In this document: one piece after another, positions 9,759 to 17,826 of the stretch
How the letters are laid out: each line of letters starts with the position of its first letter
How positions within the stretch are numbered: position 1 is the stretch's first letter
Source of the DNA: Prescottella defluvii
GTDB taxonomy: Bacteria; Actinomycetota; Actinomycetes; Mycobacteriales; Mycobacteriaceae
Length of the DNA: 64,000 bases
Direction: 5' to 3'
Assembly (NCBI RefSeq): GCF_000738775.1
Contig: NZ_JPOC01000028.1
Coordinates: 124,001-188,000 of the forward strand
The notes under the pieces: model-generated
Seen by the model: the letters and a program-made list of their open reading frames with translations, nothing else
Databases searched by the model: none
Told to the model about the DNA's origin: nothing
Made by a program: the position numbers and the translations under genes

Positions 9759-9892
9759 TTATACAGACAACCGTCCAACTGGCGTGGGGCTTTCGCCGAC
9801 CGGACCGCCAGGGAGCGGAGAATCCGCAGGCCCCCGCGGTTCCGGGTGTCCGCGATCACATCGATCCGCCACGGGGCAACTCCCAGAACGGC

Positions 9893-10516
9893 TCAGCCGA
9901 CGATCACCACATGCAGGTTGCGGGGCCCGTGGACGCCCTCGACACGTTCGAGTTCGATGTCGGAGGTGGCCGACGGTCCGCTGATCATGGTGGTGGGCCG
10001 CTCGGGCACCAGCCGGGCCATGGCCTCGGGTATCCCGACCTCGATGCTGTCGACGGTCACGACGCACACGTGCAGGTCGGGCACCAGGGTCAGTGCGCGG
10101 CGGCCCTGATCGGGGCGGGCGTCGAGGAAGATGGTGCCGGTCTCGGCGCACGACACGGCAGATGCGGTGACGACACCGTCCAGGTCCGCGAGGTCCGGCG
10201 CCGGAACGTCCGCCGCGTCGACGACGGTCTCGCCGTCGAACCGGGACATCCACGAATCGTCCAGTCCGTCAGGCACACCGATGCGCCGGGCACCGACGTC
10301 GCCGAGAACCCGGGCGAGCACGTCGGGCAGCTCGGCCACCGTGCTGCGATGCACGACGGCCTTGTAGTCGACCAGCCGGTCGACCAGAAGCGCGACGCGT
10401 TCGGCGTCGGGCAGGTTGCGCCCCACCCGATAGTGTCGAGGCACGTCGACAGTCGCCGGGGGCGCCAGCGTCAGCGCGTCGCGGATCCGTCCCATGATGA
10501 CATCGCGTGAAGTCAC
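9893..10516 (-). CDS. lutC: LutC-type subunit of the lactate-oxidation complex
   Basis: This is a 207-residue member of the LutC/YkgG family, the third component of the LutABC iron-sulfur complex that oxidises L-lactate to pyruvate. GTG 10516 overlaps the lutB stop by four bases. Family hallmarks are the VVHRSTVAELPDVLARVL region, the motif ASAVSCAETGTIFLD, in which a Glu-Thr-Gly-Thr follows a conserved Ser or Cys, and the C-terminal TMISGPSATSDIELERVEGVHGPR, the signature of LUD-domain proteins. It is transcribed with lutA and lutB and ends 135 bases before a strong terminator. Confidence 0.93.
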   Translation of the reverse strand: MTSRDVIMGRIRDALTLAPPATVDVPRHYRVGRNLPDAERVALLVDRLVDYKAVVHRSTVAELPDVLARVLGDVGARRIGVPDGLDDSWMSRFDGETVVDAADVPAPDLADLDGVVTASAVSCAETGTIFLDARPDQGRRALTLVPDLHVCVVTVDSIEVGIPEAMARLVPERPTTMISGPSATSDIELERVEGVHGPRNLHVVIVG

Positions 10517-12027
10517 TGCTGCGCATCCTTCCGTGCGTCGGCGATGGCCGCCCTGCCCTCCTGCGAATCCCACCACTGCCGGAAGGTCTGCTTCGGCGGA
10601 GCGGGAATGTCGCGGGCAGCGGTCCACCCATTCAGCGGCGGCGGCAAGGTCGAGATCTTGCCCTTCTTGCCGGCCACCACTCGGCCGAGCCCGGCCGCCT
10701 TCTGCGCCACCGTGAATCGCTTCGCCGACGACATCACCACGGACGCCGCCTTCATCGCGGCCGCCTCCGCACCGAATCCGGCCTTCTCCACCTTCTGGTG
10801 CCGCAACTCCACCAGCAGTGACGGAATGTCGATCTTGACGGGGCAGGCGTCGAAGCACGCGCCGCACAGCGTCGATGCGTACGGCAGCGTCGAGTTGGGG
10901 TCGCCGGGGCCGTCCATGCCGGCGAGCTGCGGGGTCAGCACCGCGCCGATCGGGCCCGGATAGGTGGACCCGTACGCGTGGCCACCGGTGCGCTCGTAGA
11001 CCGGGCACACGTTGAGGCACGCCGAGCAGCGGATGCAGTTGAGCGCCTCCCGGCCCACCTTGTCGGCGAGGGCGGCGGTGCGGCCGTTGTCGAGCAGCAC
11101 CAGGTGGAAGTTCTGCGGTCCGTCGCCGGGAGTGACACCGGTCCACATCGAGGTGTACGGGTTCATCCGCTCACCGGTGGACGAGCGCGGCAGCAACTGC
11201 AGGAAGACCTCGAGGTCCTGGTAGCGCGGGACCACCTTCTCGATGCCCATCACCGTGATCAGGGTCTGCGGCAGCGTCAGGCACATGCGCCCGTTGCCCT
11301 CGGACTCGACCACGCCGAGCGTGCCGGTCTCGGCGATACCGAAGTTGGCGCCCGAGATCGCGACCGGAACGGTCATGAACTTGCGGCGCAGGAACTTCCG
11401 CGCAGCGGCCGCGAGATTCTTCGGGTCGTCGTCCAGCGCGGGGTCGACATCGGCCATCTCACGCAGGAAGATCTCCCGGATCTCCGCACGGTTGCGGTGG
11501 ATCGCCGGGACCAGGATGTGCGACGGCTTGTCGTGGCCCAGCTGGACGATCAGCTCCGCGAGGTCGGTCTCGTACGCGTGGATGCCGTTCGCCTCGAGGT
11601 GCTCGTTGAGCTCGATCTCCTGCGTCGCCATCGACTTGACCTTGATGACCTCGTCGGAGCCGGTCTCCCGCACCAGCCGGGTGACGATCTCGTTGGCCTC
11701 GTTGGCATCGGCGGCCCAGTGCACGACGCCACCGCGTGCGACGACGGCCGCCTCGAGCTGCTCGAGCAACTCGGGGAGGCGGTTCATCACGTCGGTCTTG
11801 ATCGCGGATCCGGCGTCGCGCAGCGCTTCCCAGTCGGGCAGTTCACCGGTGACCGCCAGGCGCTTGGCGCGGATCGTGTGCGTGGCCTTGCCGATGTTGC
11901 TGCGCAACTGCGCGTTGGCCAGTTCGTGGCGGGCGGCGGCCGGGAACTTCTCGGTGCCGCGCAGGAACCCGACGCCCTGGGGTGCGCGGGGCGGGAACGC
12001 CGGCAGTCCGAGCCCGACGCCGCTCAT
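10513..12027 (-). CDS. lutB: LutB-type iron-sulfur subunit of lactate oxidase complex
   Basis: The protein has 504 residues. The N-terminal half is a LUD domain (SDEVIKVKSMATQEIELN; SGANFGIAETGTLGVVESEGN). The C-terminal half carries a bacterial ferredoxin-type module with two clusters, CIRCSACLNVCPVY and CGACFDACPVKI, each a Cx2Cx2Cx3C motif for a [4Fe-4S] centre. It should pass electrons from lactate oxidation to the respiratory chain. ATG 12027 overlaps the lutA stop (ATGA), and its stop overlaps lutC (GTGA), so the three subunits are co-translated. The frame is open upstream of this ATG, but that part overlaps lutA and is not used. Confidence 0.95.
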   Translation of the reverse strand: MSGVGLGLPAFPPRAPQGVGFLRGTEKFPAAARHELANAQLRSNIGKATHTIRAKRLAVTGELPDWEALRDAGSAIKTDVMNRLPELLEQLEAAVVARGGVVHWAADANEANEIVTRLVRETGSDEVIKVKSMATQEIELNEHLEANGIHAYETDLAELIVQLGHDKPSHILVPAIHRNRAEIREIFLREMADVDPALDDDPKNLAAAARKFLRRKFMTVPVAISGANFGIAETGTLGVVESEGNGRMCLTLPQTLITVMGIEKVVPRYQDLEVFLQLLPRSSTGERMNPYTSMWTGVTPGDGPQNFHLVLLDNGRTAALADKVGREALNCIRCSACLNVCPVYERTGGHAYGSTYPGPIGAVLTPQLAGMDGPGDPNSTLPYASTLCGACFDACPVKIDIPSLLVELRHQKVEKAGFGAEAAAMKAASVVMSSAKRFTVAQKAAGLGRVVAGKKGKISTLPPPLNGWTAARDIPAPPKQTFRQWWDSQEGRAAIADARKDAQQ

Positions 12028-12779
12028 GCGGACACCTCCACGTCCGACTCGACGGAGGCGAGGATCTCCGCGAGATGCACCGTCCTGGTGCCCGTCTGCA
12101 ACCGCGACAGTCCCCCGCCGATGTGCATCAGGCACGACGAGTCGCTGGCGCAACAGAATTCGGCACCGGTGTCGCCGATGTTGCGGATCTTGTCGGCGAG
12201 CATCGCCGTCGACGTCTCGGCGTTCTTGATCGCGAACGTACCGCCGAAGCCGCAGCACGAGTCGGCCTCCGGCAGTTCCACGAGGTCGATGTCGCGGACG
12301 GCCCGCAGCAGCTGCAGCGGCTTGTCGCCGACGCCGAGCATGCGCAGCGAATGGCAGGTCGGGTGGTAGGTGACCCGGTGCGGGTAGTACGCGCCGACGT
12401 CGGTGACACCGAGGACGTCGACCAACAGCTCGGACAGCTCGTAGGTCTTGGCCTTGACGGTCTCCACCTGCCCGCACAGTGCGGGGCTGCCGTAGCGGGA
12501 GGCGACGATCTCGTGCTGGTGGCGCACCGAGCCGACGCAGGAACCGGACGGCGCGACGACCGCATCGATCGAGGTGTCGCCGAACGTGTCGGCGTAGTTC
12601 GCCACGAGTGGCAGCGCGTCGGGCTGGTAGCCGGTGTTGACGTGCATCTGCCCGCAGCACGTCTGTGCTGACGGAAAGACGACTTCGTGCCCGAGCCGCG
12701 TCAGCAGCAGGGCGGTCGCTCGGGGGGCATTCGGGAACATCGTGTCCCCCATGCACGTGGCGAAAATCGCGATTCGCAT
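12024..12779 (-). CDS. lutA: LutA-type Cys-rich subunit of lactate oxidase complex
   Basis: A 251-residue protein with two CCG (cysteine-rich, heterodisulfide-reductase D type) domains: CMGDTMFP plus AQTCCGQMHVNTG in the first half, and TYHPTCHSLRMLG plus ADSCCGFGGTF in the second. The family binds an Fe-S cluster and acts with LutB and LutC in L-lactate utilisation. ATG 12779 has GGAG a few bases upstream. It is the first gene of a minus-strand operon and diverges from the lactate permease gene across a 216-base region with two identical LldR-type operators. Confidence 0.94.
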   Translation of the reverse strand: MRIAIFATCMGDTMFPNAPRATALLLTRLGHEVVFPSAQTCCGQMHVNTGYQPDALPLVANYADTFGDTSIDAVVAPSGSCVGSVRHQHEIVASRYGSPALCGQVETVKAKTYELSELLVDVLGVTDVGAYYPHRVTYHPTCHSLRMLGVGDKPLQLLRAVRDIDLVELPEADSCCGFGGTFAIKNAETSTAMLADKIRNIGDTGAEFCCASDSSCLMHIGGGLSRLQTGTRTVHLAEILASVESDVEVSA

Positions 12780-12804
12780 GCGGATCTCCGGAGTCGTCCG
12801 ACAG

Positions 12805-12819
12805 TGTGGTCTGACCACA
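12805..12819. promoter_or_regulatory. LldR-type operator 1 (lutA side)
   Basis: TGTGGTCTGACCACA has perfect seven-base arms around a central T. It starts 25 bases upstream of the lutA start. The core TGGTCTGACCA matches the recognised operator of FadR-subfamily lactate regulators such as LldR in corynebacteria. Confidence 0.8.
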
Positions 12820-12916
12820 GTAACGCATGGTCAACGGCTCGACACAGCTGAGACAGATTTCTGCACCAAGTTTCGTTCAGACCTCGAATGTGATCGGGGT
12901 CATGGTGTACGGTCCC

Positions 12917-12931
12917 TGTGGTCTGACCACA
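12917..12931. promoter_or_regulatory. LldR-type operator 2 (lldP side)
   Basis: An identical 15-base copy of operator 1, 112 bases away centre to centre and 65 bases before the permease start codon. The paired sites suit divergent repression, possibly with looping, by the adjacent GntR protein at 14723-15454, relieved by lactate. Confidence 0.8.
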
Positions 12932-12995
12932 GAGCGGTCACGGACAGACCTTCCCCCACAGTCGCCGTGACCCCGGCGCAAACCAGGAGTTACAT

Positions 12996-14663
12996 GTGGA
13001 AACCGAGCTTCTCGCGGTGACCTTCACCCCCGCGACCGACGCCGTCGGCGGCAGCCTCACCGCCTCGGCGCTGGTCGGCCTCGTCCCGCTGGCCACCTTC
13101 TTCGTGCTGTTGGCAGGTTTCAAACTCAAGGCCTGGTACGCCGGACTCGGCGCGCTCGCGGTCGCCGCACTGGTCGCGATCATCGGCTTCGACATGCCGA
13201 CGTCGCTGACCGGGCTGTCCGCCCTACAGGGCATCGCGTTCGGCCTGTTCCCGGTGATGTGGATCGTCGTCACCGCGATCTGGTTCTACGAACTGACCGT
13301 CGTCAGCGGCCGATTCGAGGATCTGCGCCGGGTGTTCAACTCGATCGGCCGCGGCGACATGCGGGTGCAGGCGATGCTGATCGCCTTCTGCTTCGGCGGC
13401 ATGCTCGAGGCACTGGCCGGGTTCGGCGCTCCCGTCGCGATCACCGGCGCGATGCTGATCGCGCTGGGCATGCCCCCGATCCGCGCCGCCGTCACCGTCC
13501 TGGTCGCCAACACCGCTCCGGTCGCCTTCGGCGCCATGGCAATTCCGATCACCACCGCCGGCAACCTCACCGACATCCCGGCCACCGAGATCGCCGCCGT
13601 CGTCGGCCGGCAGACCCCGGTCCTCGCATTGTTCGTGCCACTGCTGCTGCTGTTCCTGGTCGACGGTCGCCGCGGCATGAAGCAGGCCTGGCCGATCGCC
13701 CTCGTCACGGGCACCGTGTTCGCCCTGGCCCAGTTCTGGTGCTCGAGCCACTTCTCGTACGAACTCACCGACGTCGTCGCCTCGCTCGCCGGACTCGCCG
13801 CCGCGGTGATCATGCTGCAGTTCTGGGCGCCCAAGACCCCCGACGATCAGCGCTCGCACGTCCAGGCCGAGCGCCTCGGGCCGTCACGCGTGTTCCTGTC
13901 GCTGTTCCCGTACCTGCTCGTGGTCGTCGTCTTCGGCGTCGCGAAGCTGTGGACCGCCGGGGTCGACATTCCCGCGTGGCTGGCGCGCACCGATCAGCTG
14001 GTGGAGTGGCCCGGCCTGTACGGCAACCTCCTCACCGGCACGGGCGACCCGGCGTCGAGCGCGATCTACACGTTCTCGTGGCTGTCGAACCCGGGCACAC
14101 TGCTGCTGATCTGCGGCATCATCGTCACCGTCGTCTACGCGCTCTGGACGGACAACGGCCGCTTCACCCTCACCCCACGCGCGTCGATCGCCACGTTCGG
14201 CGTGACCGTGGTGAAGATGCGCCTCGCGATCGCAACCGTCGCGACCGTGCTCGGCCTGAGCTACGTGATGAACCAGTCCGGCCAGACCGTCGCCATCGGC
14301 ACTTGGCTGGCGGGGACGGGTGCGATCTTCGCGCTGTTCTCCCCGATCCTCGGCTGGCTCGGTACCGCGGTCACCGGATCCGACACGTCGGCGAACGCGT
14401 TGTTCGCGAAGCTGCAGCAGACCGCCGGCCAGCACGCGGGCATCGATCCGACCCTGCTGGTGGCGGCGAACACCTCCGGCGGCGTGGTCGGCAAGCTGGT
14501 GAGCCCGCAGAATCTGACGATCGCCGCGACTGCGGTCGGCCAGGTCGGCAGCGAGCCGATCCTGCTCCGGAAGGTCATCGGTTACAGCCTCGGCATGCTG
14601 GTCATCCTGTGCGTGCTGGTCTACCTGCAGTCCACCCCGGTCCTGAGCTGGATGCTGCCGTGA
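12996..14663 (+). CDS. lldP: L-lactate permease, LldP family
   Basis: A 555-residue inner-membrane transporter with at least twelve hydrophobic segments. Family signatures are AFCFGGMLEALAGFGAPVAI, LVANTAPVAFGAMAIP, SYVMNQSGQTVAIG and TAVTGSDTSANALFAKLQ, all typical of the LctP/LldP family that imports lactate or glycolate with protons. GTG 12996 follows AGGAG by six bases. An out-of-frame ATG two bases earlier opens an eight-codon frame (12994-13020) that ends over an in-frame GTG at 13017. The gene diverges from lutABC and precedes its probable regulator, so uptake and oxidation are controlled together. Confidence 0.94.
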   Translation: METELLAVTFTPATDAVGGSLTASALVGLVPLATFFVLLAGFKLKAWYAGLGALAVAALVAIIGFDMPTSLTGLSALQGIAFGLFPVMWIVVTAIWFYELTVVSGRFEDLRRVFNSIGRGDMRVQAMLIAFCFGGMLEALAGFGAPVAITGAMLIALGMPPIRAAVTVLVANTAPVAFGAMAIPITTAGNLTDIPATEIAAVVGRQTPVLALFVPLLLLFLVDGRRGMKQAWPIALVTGTVFALAQFWCSSHFSYELTDVVASLAGLAAAVIMLQFWAPKTPDDQRSHVQAERLGPSRVFLSLFPYLLVVVVFGVAKLWTAGVDIPAWLARTDQLVEWPGLYGNLLTGTGDPASSAIYTFSWLSNPGTLLLICGIIVTVVYALWTDNGRFTLTPRASIATFGVTVVKMRLAIATVATVLGLSYVMNQSGQTVAIGTWLAGTGAIFALFSPILGWLGTAVTGSDTSANALFAKLQQTAGQHAGIDPTLLVAANTSGGVVGKLVSPQNLTIAATAVGQVGSEPILLRKVIGYSLGMLVILCVLVYLQSTPVLSWMLP

Positions 14664-14722
14664 TCACCCGGAGGACACCGGCAACTCGGGCGGCCCCGCG
14701 CCTGGGCCTAGGCTGACCTGTC

Positions 14723-15454
14723 ATGTCCTCCGAGTTCATCACCAGCGACCAGCCGATCGCGTCGCACCCGCGCGCGTGGGAGCACGTGCTCAGCAAGGTC
14801 GAGGAGATGATGGTCTCGGGCGAACTCCAACCGGGCCAGCGTCTCCCGGGCGAACGCACCCTCGCCGCCGATCTCGGCGTCGGCCGGTCGTCCGTCCGGG
14901 AGGCGCTGCGCGTGATGGAGGCCCTCGGTCTGCTCAAGGCGCAGACCGGTTCCGGACCGAACGCCGGCGCGATGATCGTCGCCCGCCCCACCGGCGGGAT
15001 GACGATGCTGATGCGAATGCAGGTGGCGGCGCAGGGATTTCCCGTCACCGATGTCGTGCAGACCCGTCTCGTGCTCGAGTCCGAAGTGATGCGTGCGCTC
15101 GCACAGCGGAACTCGGCGGATCTGAGCGCGGCAGTGGAACTTCTCGATTCGATGGACGAGCCGACGCTGAACGCCGACGAGTTCCTCGTCCTCGACGCCC
15201 AGTTCCATGTGGCGATGGCCGACGCCGCCGGCAATCAGGTGATCGCCGCGATGATGGCCGGACTCCGCGCGTCGATCGAGTCGTACGTCGTCGGCGGCGT
15301 GGACATCGCCGCGTGGCCCACGACGTGCACCCGACTGCGGCACGAGCACCGCGGCCTGGTCGACGCTGTGACCGCCGGCGACGCATCGCTCGCGCAGCGG
15401 CGGATCGTCGACCACATCCGCGGCTACTACGAGGGCGTGCGCGGCGGCAACTGA
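14723..15454 (+). CDS. lldR: FadR-subfamily GntR regulator of the lactate genes
   Basis: A 243-residue regulator. Residues about 20-85 form the GntR winged helix (SGELQPGQRLPGERTLAADLGVGRSSVREALRVMEALGLL) and the rest is an FCD ligand-binding domain with the metal-binding pattern D..FH (LDAQFHVAMADAAGN) and a later HEHRGLVDAV. It probably represses lutABC and lldP by binding the two TGTGGTCTGACCACA sites, with L-lactate as inducer; that is inferred from family and position. TAGGCT at 14709-14714 ends eight bases before the ATG and no ribosome site is visible, so a leaderless transcript from its own promoter is likely. Confidence 0.88.
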   Translation: MSSEFITSDQPIASHPRAWEHVLSKVEEMMVSGELQPGQRLPGERTLAADLGVGRSSVREALRVMEALGLLKAQTGSGPNAGAMIVARPTGGMTMLMRMQVAAQGFPVTDVVQTRLVLESEVMRALAQRNSADLSAAVELLDSMDEPTLNADEFLVLDAQFHVAMADAAGNQVIAAMMAGLRASIESYVVGGVDIAAWPTTCTRLRHEHRGLVDAVTAGDASLAQRRIVDHIRGYYEGVRGGN

Positions 15455-15463
15455 GCGGCCGCG

Positions 15464-15973
15464 CTACCCGACGACTCTCCGCATCAGATTCGCGACGTGC
15501 GACTCGAACGCGACCAGCGTGACCACGTCCACCGTGCTCCGTGCCGCCCGGATCGCCGATACCGCCTGAGTCACCGCATCTTCCGTCGGCCACCCGAAGG
15601 CGCCCGACGAGATCAGCGGGAACGCCACGGTCCGCGCGCCGAGTCCGTCCGCGACCGCCAGACTGCGGGTGTAGCAGGACCGCAGCACAGCGGACCGGTC
15701 CTCGCTGCCCGAGAACCGCGGACCGACGGTGTGGATCACCCACGTCGCGGGCAGGTTCCCGGCGGTCGTCGCGACCGCGGCACCCTCGTCGAGTCCGCCG
15801 GGCAGCGTCGTCGACCGGAGCGCGCGGCATTCGGCGAGGATCGCCGGGCCGCCGCGGCGGTGGATGGCGCCGTCCACCCCACCGCCGCCGAGCAACGTCG
15901 AGTTGGCGGCGTTGACGATCGCGTCGACCCGGAACGTGGTGATGTCGCCCTCGGCGACATGGATGACGGTCAT
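15464..15973 (-). CDS. Macro-domain protein (ADP-ribose binding/hydrolysing)
   Basis: A 169-residue stand-alone macro domain. The conserved beginning ITTFRVDAIVNAANSTLLGGGGVDGAIHRRGGP contains the NAAN and GGGGVDGAIH loops that contact ADP-ribose, and ISSGAFGWPTEDA is the second substrate loop. Such proteins remove ADP-ribose from proteins or hydrolyse O-acetyl-ADP-ribose. ATG 15973 overlaps the stop of the ADP-ribosylglycohydrolase gene, so the pair forms an ADP-ribose processing unit. The gene converges with lldR with nine bases between the stop codons. Confidence 0.93.
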   Translation of the reverse strand: MTVIHVAEGDITTFRVDAIVNAANSTLLGGGGVDGAIHRRGGPAILAECRALRSTTLPGGLDEGAAVATTAGNLPATWVIHTVGPRFSGSEDRSAVLRSCYTRSLAVADGLGARTVAFPLISSGAFGWPTEDAVTQAVSAIRAARSTVDVVTLVAFESHVANLMRRVVG

Positions 15974-16941
15974 GCGTGTTCTCCGTTCACAGTGGTGGTC
16001 GCAGTGGTTCGCGACGCGATCTCGAGGCCGATCCGGACGAGGTCCTCGCCGCGGTAGCCGGGCCAGCCGTGGAGCATCCCCCGCCAGCGTTCCGGCACCG
16101 CCGATGCGCCCCAGCGCGCGCCGAGCAGACCACCTGCGATCGCGGCGGTGGTGTCGGTGTCGTGGCCGGCGCGGACGGCCCGCTCGAGCGCCCGCGGCAG
16201 ATGCTCCGGACCGGACGCGTCGGTGCCGGCGATCGCCCACCACGCCGTCAGCAGGGCATCGACCACCCAACCGTTGTTCGGGAAGTCCGCCGGGCTGCCG
16301 CGTTCGGCCGTGTCGAGCAGCGGCGCCCAGTACTCGCGGGTCTGCTGCGGCGCCCGGTCCAGATAGCCGCGGACACCGTCGAACGTCCCGCTCAGCACCG
16401 CGTGCCGGATCGCGTACGTCCACATCTCGCACGCCTCGACCGCGCGGGTGTCGTGGTGGGTGAGCAGGCCGATCGCGCGCGCCGCCCGGACGCACCCGTC
16501 GACGTCGCCGAGGTAGGCCAACGCCACCGGGGCGGTTCGCATCAACGATCCGTTGCCACCCTTGCGCCCCGGCAGCGACGACGCGCGCTCACGCATGTCG
16601 GCGGCACCGATCGGCCGCACCGACAGCACCGCGCGGGTCTGGTTGCCGATGTCCGCCGGAGCGGAGTCGTACCACCGGACGAACTGCGCGGCGACGGCAT
16701 CCAGACCCGCCCCACCAGAGATGTCCGCACCGGTCGCAGCGACCTCGGCGATCGCGAGCGCCATCGAGGTGTCGTCGGTCCACTCACCGGGCGCGAACGC
16801 CCCGATTCCCCCACCGATCATGTCGATCACGGTTCCGGTTCCCGGAGTGGTGAATTCGTATCCTGCACCGAGCGCGTCACCGGCCGCGGTCGCGAGCAGG
16901 ACACCCGCCGCCCGGTCGGCCATTCGTTCGTTCGACTCCAC
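15970..16941 (-). CDS. ADP-ribosylglycohydrolase family protein
   Basis: A 323-residue all-helical hydrolase of the DraG/ARH family. Metal ligands are visible in GDALG near residue 22, WTDDTSMALAIAE near residue 54 and GHDTDTTAAIAGGLLGA near residue 260, the usual binuclear Mg site. It is expected to cleave ADP-ribose from modified protein, nucleic acid or small molecules. GTG 16941 follows AAAGGGG at good spacing. It is co-translated with the macro-domain gene and diverges from a Nudix-type regulator, which suggests the regulator senses ADP-ribose or a related NAD metabolite and controls this pair. Confidence 0.92.
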   Translation of the reverse strand: MESNERMADRAAGVLLATAAGDALGAGYEFTTPGTGTVIDMIGGGIGAFAPGEWTDDTSMALAIAEVAATGADISGGAGLDAVAAQFVRWYDSAPADIGNQTRAVLSVRPIGAADMRERASSLPGRKGGNGSLMRTAPVALAYLGDVDGCVRAARAIGLLTHHDTRAVEACEMWTYAIRHAVLSGTFDGVRGYLDRAPQQTREYWAPLLDTAERGSPADFPNNGWVVDALLTAWWAIAGTDASGPEHLPRALERAVRAGHDTDTTAAIAGGLLGARWGASAVPERWRGMLHGWPGYRGEDLVRIGLEIASRTTATTTVNGEHA

Positions 16942-16963
16942 CCGAATCCCCTTTGATCGATTG

Positions 16964-17003
16964 TGCGCTAAATGTTAGATCACCATTGCGCTAATCTGCA
17001 AAG
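16964..17003. promoter_or_regulatory. Divergent control region of the Nudix regulator and ADP-ribose genes
   Basis: The octamer TGCGCTAA occurs twice in direct orientation (16964-16971 and 16987-16994), and CTAA-ATG-TTAG at 16968-16978 is an inverted repeat. TAATCT at 16992-16997 lies six bases before the GTG of the regulator gene, so that transcript may be leaderless. The repeats are candidate sites for the Nudix-type regulator; no experiment or profile supports this yet. Confidence 0.45.
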
Positions 17004-17699
17004 GTGACGCAACGATCAGCAAAGACGACGTGGTCCGACACGACCGGCAAAGCCCTCACCGACTACCCGCGCCCCTCCGTCGCGGTCGACGTCGCGGTGC
17101 TCACCGTCGATGCCGGACAACTGCACGTCCTGGCGGTCGAGGGCCCCCGGGGACTCGCCCTCCCCGGATCGTTCCTACATCCCGCCGAGCGCCTGTCCGA
17201 CGCCGCCCGCCGCGCGCTCCGCACCAAGGCAGGCCTGACGGGCACCGACTTCCACCAACTCGCGATGTTCGACGCCCCGGATCGGGACGACCGCGGGTGG
17301 GTGCTGTCGATGGCCCACGGCGCGGCGCTCCCGTCGGGTCGACTTCCGCACGGCGCGAAACTCGTTCGCATCGAGGGCCGTTCGGTCACCGAAGCGCTCG
17401 CGTTCGACCATGCGGACATGGTGTCCCACGCGGTCGACGATCTGCGGTCCCGCTACGCGCACCGCCTCGACCCGTCCGGGTTGCTCCCCGACGTGTTCAC
17501 CGTCCTCGAGCTCAGGCGCCTGTACGAGGCCGTCTACGGGCGCGCCCTGCCGAAGGACTCGTTCCGGCGCATGGTCATCGACGCGCTCGACACCACCGGG
17601 CGGATGTCGAGCAGCGGGGCCGGCCGCCCCGCCGAACTCTTCCGACGTCGCCCGGGATCCGACCTGCCCGCCAGCGCCGCCGCACTTCTCGCGACCTGA
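17004..17699 (+). CDS. NrtR-like Nudix plus winged-helix transcriptional regulator
   Basis: A 231-residue protein. The N-terminal part (about 20-150) has a Nudix fold (VAVDVAVLTVDAGQLHVLAVEGPRGLALPGSFLHPAERLSDAARRALRTKAGL). The catalytic Nudix box is degenerate: the REUXEE-GU pattern is replaced by SDAARRALRTKAGL. The C-terminal part (about 155-215) has the winged-helix segment FTVLELRRLYEAVYGRALPKDSFRRMVIDALDTTGRM, which matches NrtR-family repressors of NAD-related genes. It diverges from the ADP-ribosylglycohydrolase and macro-domain genes and is the likely regulator of them. GTG 17004 has no ribosome site and sits six bases after a TAATCT hexamer. Confidence 0.85.
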   Translation: MTQRSAKTTWSDTTGKALTDYPRPSVAVDVAVLTVDAGQLHVLAVEGPRGLALPGSFLHPAERLSDAARRALRTKAGLTGTDFHQLAMFDAPDRDDRGWVLSMAHGAALPSGRLPHGAKLVRIEGRSVTEALAFDHADMVSHAVDDLRSRYAHRLDPSGLLPDVFTVLELRRLYEAVYGRALPKDSFRRMVIDALDTTGRMSSSGAGRPAELFRRRPGSDLPASAAALLAT

Positions 17700-17826
17700 C
17701 CCGCACACGCCGGAGCATCGGTGCCCGAACTTGTCGGGGGTCCACGCTAACTTGATGACAGCACGAAGCGGACGCCCTCACGAGGGCCTCCCGAGTGACG
17801 CTCCATCCCGAAAGACAGGGGGGCTC

